A DNA stretch of 64,000 nt from Pisolithus tinctorius (lineage: Eukaryota; Basidiomycota; Agaricomycetes; Boletales; Pisolithaceae). Positions 20,196 through 30,887 of the stretch are shown in pieces; within the stretch, counting starts at the first letter, position 1; each line of letters starts with the position of its first letter. The notes below the pieces were generated by a model. It ran no database searches and was not told the DNA's origin. It was given only the letters and a program-made list of their open reading frames with translations. The stretch lies in contig JANFAH010000007.1 in NCBI GenBank assembly GCA_024663395.1, forward strand, positions 2,108,001-2,172,000. Reading direction: 5' to 3'. Both the position numbers and the translations under genes were made by a program.

Positions 20196-20622
20196 TGTTA
20201 GTCTAATTAATGGGACATACATCCCAGGTGCAGCTTGTGAGGTCTGGGTCACTCAAATCAGCTCTGATTCATGCCAGAATGGTGTCCATGGAAAGCCACT
20301 GTTGAGCGGGTGCTGGGGATACCTCATCTGCTCAATGCAGATGGGCAGAAGGCTGGCAATAGTCTAATTAATGGGACATACATCCCAGGTGCAGCTTGTG
20401 AGGTCTGGGTCACTCAAATCAGCTCCAATTCATGCCAGAATGGTTTCCATGGAAAGCTGCTGTTGAGTGGGTGCTGAGGATACCTCATCTGCTCAATACA
20501 GATGTGCAGAAGGCTGGCAATAGTGTGATTAATGGGACATACACCCCAGGTGCAGCTTGTGAGGTCTGGGTCACTCAAATCAGCTTCAATTCATGCCAGC
20601 ATGGTGTCCATGCAATCGACGT
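20196..20622 (+). repeat. 161-bp satellite, about 2.6 units, inverted relative to 16192-18103
   Basis: Same unit as the main array but on the opposite strand (CAGCTTGTGAGGTCTGGGTC and GGGACATACATCCC words at 161-bp spacing). It starts just past the third copy of the 29-bp hairpin arm and ends where the second RT fragment begins. Confidence 0.9.
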
Positions 20623-20652
20623 TACGCCTCTGAAAATGCCTGTGAAGAAGGC

Positions 20653-20955
20653 CAATCAAACAAGTCATCACTGTTGGGTCATGCCATTATGTGGATCATT
20701 GTAATGTTTTTGGAGGACGAGCGTCCCAGTGTATCTGGCACGCATTTATGTCCTTGGTCCTTTGGATCATCGTCTTCAAGCTTCTTGTCATTTATAGCTT
20801 CCTTTATGTTGATGATTCATTTGGGTTTGCACCCGCATCGTCCACTGAATGGTATCACCCATATTCTAAGTCTCTTCCTAAGCCATTGGTCACCATACTC
20901 CACCTCTGGGACTCACTCGGGATCCCCCATGAAGAGAAGAAACAAACATATGGAT
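20653..20955 (+). pseudogene. RT fragment (second copy, plus strand)
   Basis: Encodes DHCNVFGGRAS, SLVLWIIVFKLL and the catalytic YVDDSF block with the following PHEEKKQTYG, identical in nearly all residues to the minus-strand copy at 18515-18810. No start region and no continuation: it enters X repeat at ACATATGG. Present only as part of the inverted duplication. Confidence 0.8.
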
Positions 20956-21176
20956 GGGCCCTTCCATAATATCATTTATACCATCACAACACATGGGTGG
21001 GCCCATCCATAGTAAGATGTACCTGTTGCAACATAAAGACAGGCCCTTCAATATATATCATTTACAGGGTCACAACACATGGACGGGCCTGTCTAGTAAG
21101 ATGCACCCGTGTCACAACATAAAGATGGGCCTTTCAGCAAGGTCAATTACACGGTCACAGCACATGGATGGGCCTC
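20653..21176. repeat. Right arm of the ~525-bp inverted duplication
   Basis: Reverse complement of 18283-18812. Left part (20653-20955) is RT coding sequence on the plus strand, right part is X repeat. Confidence 0.85.
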
Positions 21177-22064
21177 CCCAGAGTCAGTTGGAGAATCCCC
21201 AGCATTGCCTGGAGAATCCCCAGAGTCAATTGGAGAATCCCCAGCATTGCCTGGAGAATCCCCAGAGTCAGTTGGAGAATCCCCAGCATTGCCTGGAGAA
21301 TCCCCAGCAGTGCTTGGGGAATCCCCAGAGTGGGTTGGAGAATCCCCAGCATTACCTGGAGAATCCCCAGTAGTGCTTGGAGAATCTCCAGATTGGGTTG
21401 GAGAATCCCCAGCATTGCCTGGAGAATCCCCAGAGTGGGTTGGAGAATCCCCAGCAGTGCTTGGGGAATCCCCAGAGTGGGTTGGAGAATCCCCAGCATT
21501 GCCTGGAGTATCCCCAGAGTGGGTTGGAGAATCCCCAGCATTGCCTGGAGAATCCCCAGAGTCAGTTGGAGAATCCCCAGCATTGCCTGGAGAATCTCCA
21601 GAGTGGGTTGGAGAATCCCCAGAGTCAGTTGGAGAATCCCCAGCAGTGCTTGGAGAATCCCCAGCATTGCCTGGAGAATCTCCAGAGTGGGTTGGAGAAT
21701 CCCCAGAGTCAGTTGGAGAATCCCCAGCAGTGCTTGGAGAATCCCCAGAGTCAGTTGGAGAATCCCCAGCATTGCCTGGAGAATCCCCAGAGTCAGTTGG
21801 AGAATCCCCAGCAGTGCTTGGAGAATCCCCAGCATTGCCTGGAGAATCCCCAGCAGTGCTTGGAGAATCCCCAGATTGGGTGAGAGAATCCCCAGAGTGG
21901 GTTGGAGAATCCCCAGCAGTGCTTGGGGAATCCCCAGAGTCAGTTGGAGAATCCCCAGCATTGCCTGGAGAATCCCCAGCAGTGCTTGGAGAATCCCCAG
22001 AGTCAGTTGGAGAATCCTCAGTAGCACTTGGAGAATGACCAGCAGTGCTTGGAGAATCCCCAGG
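21176..22064. repeat. 21-bp minisatellite, about 42 units
   Basis: Unit CCCCAGnnnnnnnnnGGAGAAT, where the nine variable bases take about five forms: GCATTGCCT, GAGTCAGTT, GCAGTGCTT, GAGTGGGTT and GATTGGGTT. Because 21 is a multiple of three, long ORFs appear in several frames (309 codons on plus as a GESPxxx heptad repeat, 327 on minus). There is no start context, no flanking exon and no codon bias toward one frame, so coding is unlikely. Longer composite blocks of four units are duplicated near 21580-21750. Confidence 0.92.
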
Positions 22065-22515
22065 ACATAGCTTGGAGAGCCTCTAGAGACAGGAGTTGGC
22101 TGGGAAATTCCAAGCATTACCTGGAGGATCTGCTGCATACCCTGTGGATCCCCAGAGTGGGTGGGAAAATTCCATTAAGACCTGGACAATCTTTGACTTG
22201 TATGCAATGGCCAAGACTGGAGATCACTGAAGCCTTGGGAAGCATGGTGAAAGTATGTCTGCTGTGCCTGGGCAATCACCATCACCAAGTATATTCTACT
22301 CCCTCCATCAGATGTCACCAGTCTTTCCTTAGTGGTCTATGGCCATGCTTTTTCACATATTGTATAGAGTGCTCAGATCAGATGCCATGGAAATAGGTAC
22401 TTGGCATGATACACACTCCTGTCAGCAACATGGAGACTCCAAATCATTTTGATTGATCCTTCATGCTGTGATGGTGGTCTATTTGAACTGGAGGTTCCCA
22501 TGATCATCTTAGAAA
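22065..22515. other. Spacer between two minisatellites, no gene seen
   Basis: Begins with decayed 21-bp units (to about 22160) and continues as unique AT-richer sequence without coding motifs. Confidence 0.5.
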
Positions 22516-22985
22516 AGGTCTGTTTGGGCTGGATGCCCTGGGACCAGGTCCATTCAGGCTGGGGAATCCCCCAGGATGCACTGGGAACAGGTCCATTCAG
22601 GCTGGAGAATCCCCCAGGATGTACAGGGAACAGGTCCATTTAGGCTGGGGAATCCCCCAGCATGCCCAGAGACCAGGTCCATTTAGGCTGGAGAATCCCC
22701 CAGGATGTACAGGGAACAGGTCCATTTAGGCTGGGGAATCCCCCAGCATGCCCAGAGAACAGGTCCATTTGGGCTGGGGAATCCCCCAGCATGCCCAGAG
22801 AACAGGTCCATTTGGGCTGGGGAATCCCCCAGCATGCCCAGAGAACAGGTCCATTTAGGCTGGAGAATCCCCCAGCATGCCCAGAGAACAGGTCCATTTA
22901 GCCTGGGGAATCCCCCAGCATGCCCTGGGAACAGGTCCATTTAGGCTGGAGAATCCCCCAGGATACCCAGGACATAGGTCTATTA
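22516..22985. repeat. 43-bp minisatellite, about 10-11 units
   Basis: Unit contains AGGTCCATTTAGGCTGGGG and AATCCCCCAGCATGCCCAG. ORFs on both strands recur at exact 43-bp offsets, a by-product of the period. The GGGGAATCCCCCAG core resembles the GGAGAATCCCCAG core of the neighbouring 21-bp repeat, so both may share an origin. Confidence 0.9.
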
Positions 22986-23206
22986 ACCCACTGGGGAAAG
23001 CCCCATTTGGACCCCAGGCACTCTGTTATAGATGTAATAATCCTGGAGAAAGTCCATGTCTGACACCTTGCTCTGGAGAATCTCCAGGGCCTGGCGAATC
23101 TCCAGCAGTCACTGGGAATACCCAGGTGGTCAACACCTATTAGGTGGATACATCTATAAGAATATATGAACCTAATAGGTCCCCTGGGGGGGGGGGTGAC
23201 TGAAGT
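22986..23206. other. Junction between minisatellites and element C
   Basis: A few decayed CTGGAGAATCTCCAG units, a small inverted repeat (ACCTATTAGGT near 23137 and ACCTAATAGGT near 23170) and a run of 13 G at about 23184-23196 just before the truncated LTR of element C. Confidence 0.5.
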
Positions 23207-23242
23207 GTGTTAGGGGCTTACATCAGTGTCATGGTCATGACA
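23207..23242 (-). repeat. Truncated 3' LTR of element C (36 bp left)
   Basis: Matches 37171-37206 with one C/T difference. Followed on the right (upstream in sense) by the polypurine tract at about 23245-23258. Beyond 23207 the two copies share nothing. Confidence 0.7.
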
Positions 23243-23286
23243 GTATCCCCCCCTTAGGGCCTGAACCCCTGAAGGCCATAGCAAAG

Positions 23287-24601
23287 CTATGACAGAGGTG
23301 AGTAAGGTCCAGGTTTGTGAGGATAGTGAGCATGGTAAGCAGCCAACAACTCGGAGGCATGTTCTAACTCTGTTGCCAACACCCAAGAGGTCTCATCTTC
23401 AGTGTTCTCATAACCTGCCCAGCAGACCAGATACAGTAACTGACAATGGCGGCAGTGACGATCCACCTTTGAGTCAAGGATCTCCAAAATCTTGTATTCA
23501 AGGTCACCATCCACCTCAACAGGCAGAGGCGGAGGTTGGTGCTGATCAGGGAAGGGGTTCGGAGTAGCAGGCTCTAACTGCGACACGTGAAAAACAGGAT
23601 GGATGGCCCACATTGCATCAGGTAAGTGGAGGGTGATGGAGTGCATACCAGGCCTAGCTATGATAGCATAGGGGCCCAAGTTCTTCTCTGCAAGTTTAGC
23701 CGAAGGGTGGGTGGAGTGGAAGTACCTGGCCTTGACATAAGCCTGGTCACCAACTTTGAACTCTGGTGGTGGAATGTGTCTAGCATCAGCCAGACCCTGA
23801 TAGCAGAGTTGAGTGGCAGCCATCTCAGTGTGGAGGAAGTTGTGCAGGGCAGAAAGCTCCACAACATAGTTATGGGCCTTCAGAGAGGTGAGATTGTGGT
23901 CAGAGTAAACTGACAAGTTTGGGTGGTATCCCTTATTAGCAAAAAAGGGAGAGACTCCAGTAGTAGCACTTGGCGCATTATTACAAGCGAACTCCACTAA
24001 TGGGAGTAACTCCGACCAATTGTCTTGCTGATAGTTACAGTAGGTGTGGAGATACTGCTCGAGGGTCTGATTCATGCGCTCTGTTTGGCCATCACCTTCT
24101 GGGTGGTAGCCCGATATAAAGTGAAGGTGCATATCTAAGTTAGGCCTTGCCGAGGGAGCGGAAGAAGTGTGACACGAACTCTGGACCCCTGTCAGAGGTG
24201 ACATGAGCAGGTACTCCATGCTTGGAAAAGACGTGGGTAAGGAAGAGTTTTGCTAGGCCAGTGGAGGTGATGGAGTCATGGGTTGGAATGAACACGGTTT
24301 GTTTAGAAAGGTGGTCTACCACAACCAAGATGGCAGAGTAGCCTGCAGAGTTGGGGAGATGCTTGATGAAATCCATGGAGATGGAGTTCCATGGCTTCTC
24401 AGGGACAGGAAGCTGCTTCAGTAGGCTGAAGGGGCAGTGATGAGGGACCTTGCTGCGACCACAAGTGGTGCAGGACCTGACATAGTTCTTTACATCAGTG
24501 TGGAGGTTAGGCCATACATACTTGCAGTGAACAAGCTCTACAGTGCGACTCTGCCCAAAGTGACCCACAAGCGGATGGTCATGTTTAAACTGAAGCACTC
24601 A
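23287..24601 (-). pseudogene. pol: Element C integrase with chromodomain
   Basis: Starts after a TGA (24601-24599) that cuts it from RNase H. The zinc region (HPLVGHFG .. CTTCGRSK), catalytic D in SMDFIKHLP, second D in TSDRGPEF and E in DGQTERMNQTLE are all present; a one-base frameshift at about 24140 separates the second D from the E part. The C-terminal end carries a chromodomain (YKILEILDSK, then LYLVCWAGY and TSWVLATELEHA). Chromodomains of chromoviruses steer integration toward marked heterochromatin, which fits the surroundings. Confidence 0.85.
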
Positions 24602-27016
24602 GAGGTGGAGACCATCAATGTCAGGGACAAAGATGCAGCCATTGAGGTGGAGGAGACCCTTGTGGTCCAACGACCAGCAGAGGTCTGTTGGAGTTGGGAG
24701 ATGGGAAGTGGAGACAGGGTCAGAGGGTAGTGCGGAGATGATGTTGGCATGGAGCTGCTCAACATCGAAGATCATGGTGGCTCGGAGCACAGGGGCCAAG
24801 AGGTGGGTAGTATGGAGGGACGAAGCAAACTGTTCCTGGGTAAACACAGGGTGGAGGTTATGAGGGTTTACCTGCACGTAGTCCTTATCCCCCTCTTTTG
24901 GGTAAACATCCCAGTGGCAGGTAAGTGCGTCGGGCTTGGCTCCAAGGTGGCCAGGGTGGAAGCGGATGGCTAGGTTGAACTGGGAGAGGTACTCCGACCA
25001 ACAAGCCTGATGGCAGGTTAGGACCTTAGAGGTGGAGAAATACTCCAAGTTTTTATGGTCAGTCACCACATCAGCAGGAGTGGCGGAGCCTTCCAAGTAA
25101 TGTTGCCAGTGGCAGAAGGCCTCAAAAATCGCCAACAGCTCCTTATCATGAGTGTCATAGTTGAGCTCTGGAGCAGTGAGTGTGCAGGAGTAAAAGGCAA
25201 CTGGGTGGAGTTCACCATCAGAGCAGGTAATCGAGAGGATACCTGCAATGGCATAGTCTGATGCATCGGTCTCAACTGTGACAGGGGCATCAGGCACCCA
25301 ATGAGTAAGGATCGGAGCAGAGGTGAAGGCAGTCTTAAGGTGGAGGAAAGTGGAGCGGCACTCTTCGGAGAAGCTCCAAGGAGCACCCTTCTGAGTGAGG
25401 CAGGTGAGCAGAACAACTATGTCAGAGTAGTTACCAATGAACTGATGATAGAAGTTCACAAACCCAAGAAAGGATTGGATGTCTTTAACCTTGCATGGTT
25501 CAGGCCAATCACAAATGGACTGGACCTTATCAGCAGACATGGTCAGACCGGATGGGGAGAGGACATAGCTGAGGTACTCAACAGAGTCTTTGTGGAACTT
25601 GCACTTTTCCAGCTTAGCAAAGAGGCTATGCTGGTGGAGGACCTCTTTTACATGTTGGTGGTGCAACTCCTCATTGTGGGAGTAGATGAGGATGTCATCA
25701 AGGTAGACAACAACACAGACATTGAGCATGTTGGCGAAGATGCTATTAACAAACCGCTGGAAAGCCACTGGCACATTAGTAAGACTGAAAGGCATAACCA
25801 ACCATTCATAGGAACCATAGCAAGTGTGAAAGGCAGTTTTCCATTTGTCACCAGCACCAATTCAGACTAAGTGGTAGGCATGGTGGAGGTCAATTTTACT
25901 ATAGATTTTAGCACGGCTTGGAGAATTGAGCAAGTCAGAGATGAGAGGGAGTGGGTAGCGGTCTTTCTTGGTGATTTTATTGAGTCCTCGGTAATCCACA
26001 CAGAGGTGGAGTGAGCCATCCTTCTTCTTAACAAAGAGGACAGGAGCACCATGGGCAGAGGTTGACTGTTTAATGAAACTGTAGCTGAGGTGCTCATCTA
26101 TGAAGGTGCAGAGCACCTCAAGCTCAGGTGGAGAGAGGGAGTAGACAGTGCCTAGAGGCAGAGAAGCCCCTTCTTCGAGATCTATATTTAAATCAAAGCT
26201 GCAGTGTGGAGGGAGTTCAGTAGCCTTTGCTTTACTAAAAACATCAGCGAACTCATGGTAGTCAGAGGGTACCACAGAGAGATCAGGAGGTGCAGAGGGC
26301 ATTGAAGAGGCTCGGAGTTTCATATCTTTGGGGCGGAGGTGCAAGTGGAACTGTGTGGAGCCAGGAAGGGCACATGCATGGACAAAGGCTGCAGCTCCAA
26401 TGAGGGAGATATGTGGAGCAGTGTGTGGCGAGCTGGCCATCAGAGTAGGCAGCAGAGCTGATGTCGGAGGAGTGGATGGAGTGGAGGGTGTTGGTACTGA
26501 AGTGGAAGTTGCAACAGAAGGTGACAGAGGCACCAAGGGCATCGGCATTCTTTGTATTGATGGTTGGAACGAGATACTGCTCAATACCCAGTCAATTGAC
26601 AGATTGTAGCAGGTGAGCCAGTTGTGTCCCAAGACCAATGAACAGGCAGAATCCAATGGAGTTACATAACAGGAAACAGATGTGACATCACCAGAGGCAA
26701 AGTGGACAGAGAAATCTACTACTTGGGAAATGGTGGTATTACTAGTACCATCAAACAGTCAGAGAGGAATAGGTGGAGAGACATCCTTTGTTGGGATTTT
26801 ATATTTTTTAACTAAAGAGGGGTCAATGAAACAGTGTGAAGAGCCTGAGTCGACCAGAGTGGGGAAAGTATCTATGGAGAAATCAGGAAGAGAAATAATC
26901 AGAAGAAGGGAATTAGGGTCGGAAAGAGCAGATGCATTGAGGTGGACCTCTGCATGGATGGGATCAACACTTCCTCCAGGACATACAGGCTCCCTGGAGG
27001 AGCGGGTTAATTTTTT
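24602..27016 (-). pseudogene. pol: Element C protease, RT and RNase H
   Basis: The frame opens in the -1 frame at the end of gag. Protease active site LVDSGSSHCF lies near 26860. RT contains LVLGHNWL, SHGAPVLFVKKKDG, YRGLNKITKKDRYPLPLI and the catalytic VYLDDILIYS (near 25690), followed by an RNase H with DASDYAI and the TDHKNLEYF block. Stops TGA near 26758 and at 25864-25862 interrupt; both fall where an Arg is usual in the family (PLRLFDGT-type and LVRIGAGD-type positions), which points to CGA-to-TGA change. Confidence 0.85.
27007..27016 (-). promoter_or_regulatory. Candidate -1 frameshift site, gag/pol of element C
   Basis: Heptamer A AAA AAT in gag phase at 27016-27010, directly followed by gag stop TAA (27009-27007). 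The protease frame is exactly -1. A AAA AAT fits the X XXY YYZ rule. Confidence 0.65.
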
Positions 27017-27900
27017 GGCTCTGACCTCTCCGCAGGCAGAGCAGTTGGAGTGGTGGCCTTAGCAGCACAGGCCTTGGCAGCATGGGAAGTTGACTTTGGG
27101 CAGTCCTTGGCAGAGTGACCAGGCTCACCACAGAAGAGGCACAGCCCACCGGTAAGGTGGCAGAGCCACTCAGCTGCTGTGAGCTTGCCATCTTTTCTGA
27201 GGAGATGGTTGATGTCAGACTTTGGTGCATCAGCCTTTTTAGAGTCAGACTTAGGGGCGGAGGATGATGTGGAGGGTTTCAGCTTTGAGTTGGAGGTGCA
27301 GAGCAGAGTTCTTTCAGCAGGAGGAGGCTTGGCAGAGTGGGAGACTTCTGACTTGCGCTCCCAGTAGCGTGCATCTACTGTCTGGGCCAACTCGCAGAGT
27401 GCATGAAGAGTGGCAGGCTTGCTGACATGGGACACTTCATCCTTGATGTGGTCAGGGAGACCTGAGTAGAAGCGGTGGCAGAGTGCACCTTTGCCATAGT
27501 CTTTTACCTGAGAAGCCCAGCGGTTGAACTCCACTAAGTACTTTGCAATATGCGAAGAGTCCTTCATGGTAAGATTTTCCAGATGCTGGACAGCATCAGC
27601 AGCAGTATCATGAGGGCTGAAGTTGGTAGTGAGCTCATGGAGGAACTCGCAGTGGTCATCCATCCACAGCAGATGATTAAGGTAATCATCCAGATTGAGA
27701 AGATCTGGTTCGAACCAGGCCAATGCCATGCCCTTAAGGTAGGACTGCACATACATGACCTTGGCTCAGTCAGAGCAGAATGCCCAAGGGTGGTCCTGGA
27801 AATTGAGCTTGCACTGGACCAGGAACTCACAGAGTTTTTTAGGGTCGGACCCATCAAAGGTGTCCGGCTCACGGACCTTGGTTTGCAGAGTGGAGTCTCC
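27007..27900 (-). pseudogene. gag: Element C gag
   Basis: Minus-strand frame with REPDTFDGSDPKKL (near 27850), then an in-frame TGA at 27768-27766 (SD-stop-AKV, an expected Arg), then the core QSYLKGMALAWFEPDLL and the long helical Gag region. The CCHC knuckle CLFCGEPGHSAKDC lies near 27135-27095. It ends at TAA 27009-27007. The start codon could not be fixed; the region upstream to about 28250 is open in another frame only. Confidence 0.8.
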
Positions 27901-28733
27901 GGAGCACTGGTTGGAGCAGGCTAGGGCATGGATGGCCCAGGTCCATCCTCATCATCAGGCCCATCACCAGGATGGTAGTCAGGATTGTCAGGGTCATTGT
28001 CAGGGTCGCCTGGTCCATCTCCACCAGGGTGAATGATGGTAGGAGGTGGCAGAGAGCGGAGGGCAGACTGCTGACAGATGGAGGGTGCAGCACATGAGGT
28101 GCTGTCTGGAGCAGGGTTGGAGTTGGAGCACCCCCTGGAGGAGAAGCTCCGGAAGGGCTCAACAACTGAAGGGAGACGTCAGGGGTTTGCCAAGGCTGTA
28201 GCAAGGGCCTCAGTAGCATCCCATTGTCAGAGACATGTCATGGGAGGCATAGCGGATGTGGTAGGGGAAGTGAGAGAGCTCGTACAAGTGATAGTATGAA
28301 TATACTGTCAAAGTTGGACAACACCCCTGGCTTCCTCTTAGGGCAGAGTTGGAGCGGGTTGGGCTGCGGAGTACAGCAGTCAAAGTCCGAAGTGAATCCA
28401 ACCACTGGGTGGTGAGATATTCAATGAACAGTGAGTGGAGGGGTGTGAAGGAAAGTCTTGGAGGTTGAGGTTGGAGTTGGGGTTGGAGATCAGAGGTCAG
28501 AGGTTGGATGAAAGGGTGTTGGGTTCAGCTAGTGCACTGCCCCCTTGCACAAGCTCAGCCCTTGTATTTCAGAGGTGGAGCAGACTCAGAGGGAGTGGAG
28601 ACGAAACTCCAGAGGGGACTGAGAGGGAGTCGAAGGTGGGGACTTTATTCAATATTCATACTGATTACATCAGAGTATTACGCGGCCTTATATACGATGT
28701 AGGCCAAGGGCAGCATAGTGTGGAATGTAAACC
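27901..28733 (-). other. Leader and inner end of the 5' LTR of element C
   Basis: No coding frame that joins gag was recognised. In sense orientation there is a TATATAAG box at 28694-28687 and an AATAAA signal at 28649-28644, as expected for the promoter and polyadenylation part of an LTR. The inner LTR boundary and primer-binding site could not be fixed because the 3' LTR is truncated. Confidence 0.5.
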
Positions 28734-29405
28734 TGTTATACCGACAACTCGTATTGCGTCATGAATCAAGTGTGATGAAGCACAAGCACATGACTACGCG
28801 AGAAGTGACGCGTAATTTAACTTCACTAGCGGTGGAGCACTAGTCTTGGCCAACCGAAGTCGTACTGGAGAGTCCCTGGTGGTACAACTCGCAGAGCTAA
28901 GGGTGGTTGCAAAGTAGATTTCGAATGAGGGACAAGTACGATACATGTGGGTTTATATACATATGTAAAGGACTCATGGTCAAACATTCGAATACAGGGA
29001 TAGTCGTTCACCCGAGGCTACTTCCAGGAGGCACAAGGGTAAACCCACTGTGCCGGAAGGCCAGACAGGAGTGAACGAGCACAGGGAGAAGGGACTAACC
29101 GCGTATGTGAGTCACAAGTGGAGTGTTCACCCAGGGTGAACATGTCACGTGACCACGTGGATCAGGGCCACCAGCGGATCATGGAAGGAAGGGGAATGGA
29201 CACAGTGTCCAGCTATAGTACAACGTGGGGTAGACAGGGGTCTACCATAAAAGGAAACAGATGACATAACGGGAACGTACAGAATGCAAGTCCAACTGTG
29301 TAGACAGTGGCTTGTGGGCAGAGGGAATGCCTTAGGAGGTGGAGTGGTAGTGGGCCGTATGCCTGGGCATCTATGTGAGGGAACTAATGTGAGCGCAGCG
29401 TAACA
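28734..29405 (-). repeat. 3' LTR of element D (672 bp)
   Basis: Direct repeat of 36111-36782, plus-strand ends TGTTAT..GTAACA. It contains the sense TATATAAA box also seen in the other copy. Confidence 0.95.
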
Positions 29406-29480
29406 TCACCCCCCCTTCAAGGCCTGAGGTCCTCCGAAGGCGAATAGAGGCCTTGTTGGACCCAGGAGCAGATCTTGGCA

Positions 29481-30881
29481 TTAGTTGCCACCGCGAGTCG
29501 GGCAGTCAGCCAACCAATGTCCAAGGCATGAACATCGGTAGCAGGCAAACTGGTGGAGGGGATGCCGCCAGTCGACGGGAATGAGCCCACCAAGTTCTCT
29601 CTTGCTGAGGGAGGAGACAGGTACAGGGACGAAGGGAGCTGCTGGTAGAGCTCTTGATGTCTGATGAGCATAGAAGAGGGCTCTTCCAGCAGCGTCACCT
29701 CGGGCCTGAGCAAAGAAGTCAAGCCAGTCACAGGGCGATCCATTGAAGGGGACGGACGCAAGTGCATCCGCAACAGCCTGGAAGTGCTCTCTACCTTGGC
29801 CCGGTACAACCTTCTCCCAGCAATTGCAACACCTCGGTTCGACATCTCCGACAGCCTCTCCACTTCCTCCAGATCTAGGTTGTACCGTCCCTCGGAGACC
29901 GGTTTCTTCTCCCACGACCTTCCATGCTTCTTCTCGGTGAGGGTCCTGAGGTAGGCTCGATCTTCCAGGCGCTGCTTGACTCGCTGGAGGGAGGAGCCCA
30001 CAGACCACAATGTCGAGGGGGGTTCTGTTGAGGAAGGCACGAAAGGAGGAGATGAGGGACGGGCCGTAGTCCTCATGGATGATTTTAACGACAGCTTCTT
30101 GGGTCTTTAGAGTCTCCTGGAGGATGGTGGAGTTCGCCTTGTCGATGTCTTCATATGTATGTGCCTCAAAACTCCCTTCTGTGGTCGCTACCTGTTCATG
30201 TACACGCTTACTGATCACTTCTGAGCTTCTGAAGATTTTAGACAGCACCCATAGATGCTCGTGGCATTCTCCTGCTCTCCAGCCATGTGATTCCCAGCGC
30301 TCAAAGTCGTTAAGCAGCCGCACGTAACTGAGGAAGATGCTTGCCTCAGGAGCCACCCATCTGGTAGAGGAGGGGGCTGTGGGCGTGACTGTTGGGGCCG
30401 AGAGGTCGGCCGGTGTGACAGATGGTGCTGGAGCGGATGCACCAGGGCGAGCTGCTGGGGAGGGGGACTTGTAACTGGCTTGGGAGAGAGGGGGCATGTT
30501 GCAGGACCAGAAAGTGGTGTCATTGCGAGGCTCGGGTGTCCCTGAGTGAGCCTTGGACTTTCCCTTGTGGGTGTCCTTATGAGCTCTCTGCAAAGAGGGG
30601 ACCGAGTGGATGACTGGGTATGGGTATGGGTGACAGGTGGAGGCGATGGAGTCGTGAAGGGGTTGGTAGGCACCTGCATGTGAGGAGTGGGAGGATACCG
30701 CAGGGGATGGGGAGCGTAGTGCTCCACGGGGGCATACCAGTGGTTCTGAGAGGTGAGGAGGGGTACTGGCATGGTGATAGAAGTAGGGCCTAGTGGGGTC
30801 ATAGGGTTTGTCGATGTCGGCATGGAAGGCATTGTCGAAGTAGTCAGAGCCGGGGTTTTCAGTGTTGGGGGTGTAGGACAT
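29481..30881 (-). CDS. Third ORF of element D, CCHC zinc-knuckle protein of unknown role
   Basis: A 466-codon frame in sense orientation between the chromodomain and the 3' LTR. The ATG lies six bases after the pol stop TGA (30890-30888) and in the same frame, so that TGA may itself be a mutated Arg codon and the product a Pol extension. N-terminal third is rich in Pro, Ser and His; the middle has a helical region (FLSYVRLLNDFERWESHGWR, then a Glu/Lys/Thr-rich helix); the C-terminus carries CYRCSCLGHWLADC (C-x2-C-x4-H-x4-C). Between about 30010 and 29800 another frame reads as a more natural Leu/Glu-rich helix, so two compensating indels are likely. It resembles a second nucleocapsid-like protein; no known function is claimed. 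Confidence 0.6.
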   Translation of the reverse strand: MSYTPNTENPGSDYFDNAFHADIDKPYDPTRPYFYHHASTPPHLSEPLVCPRGALRSPSPAVSSHSSHAGAYQPLHDSIASTCHPYPYPVIHSVPSLQRAHKDTHKGKSKAHSGTPEPRNDTTFWSCNMPPLSQASYKSPSPAARPGASAPAPSVTPADLSAPTVTPTAPSSTRWVAPEASIFLSYVRLLNDFERWESHGWRAGECHEHLWVLSKIFRSSEVISKRVHEQVATTEGSFEAHTYEDIDKANSTILQETLKTQEAVVKIIHEDYGPSLISSFRAFLNRTPLDIVVCGLLPPASQAAPGRSSLPQDPHREEAWKVVGEETGLRGTVQPRSGGSGEAVGDVEPRCCNCWEKVVPGQGREHFQAVADALASVPFNGSPCDWLDFFAQARGDAAGRALFYAHQTSRALPAAPFVPVPVSSLSKRELGGLIPVDWRHPLHQFACYRCSCLGHWLADCPTRGGN

Positions 30882-30887
30882 GGTGGT

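Noticed and set aside
21109..22138. ORFs of 309, 300 and 327 codons on both strands
   Set aside because: They come from the 21-bp minisatellite, whose length keeps several frames open at once. No frame shows preference.
22640..22944. Paired 79-88 codon ORFs in the 43-bp repeat
   Set aside because: Same reason: exact 43-bp offset copies, no coding context.
15655..22985. CRISPR array
   Set aside because: The repeats are head-to-tail without unique spacers of constant length, in a eukaryotic genome.
29417..30076. Separate 219-codon ORF overlapping the extra ORF of D
   Set aside because: Only its middle part looks protein-like; the zinc knuckle and most of the domain lie in the other frame, so it is better explained by indels in one ORF.
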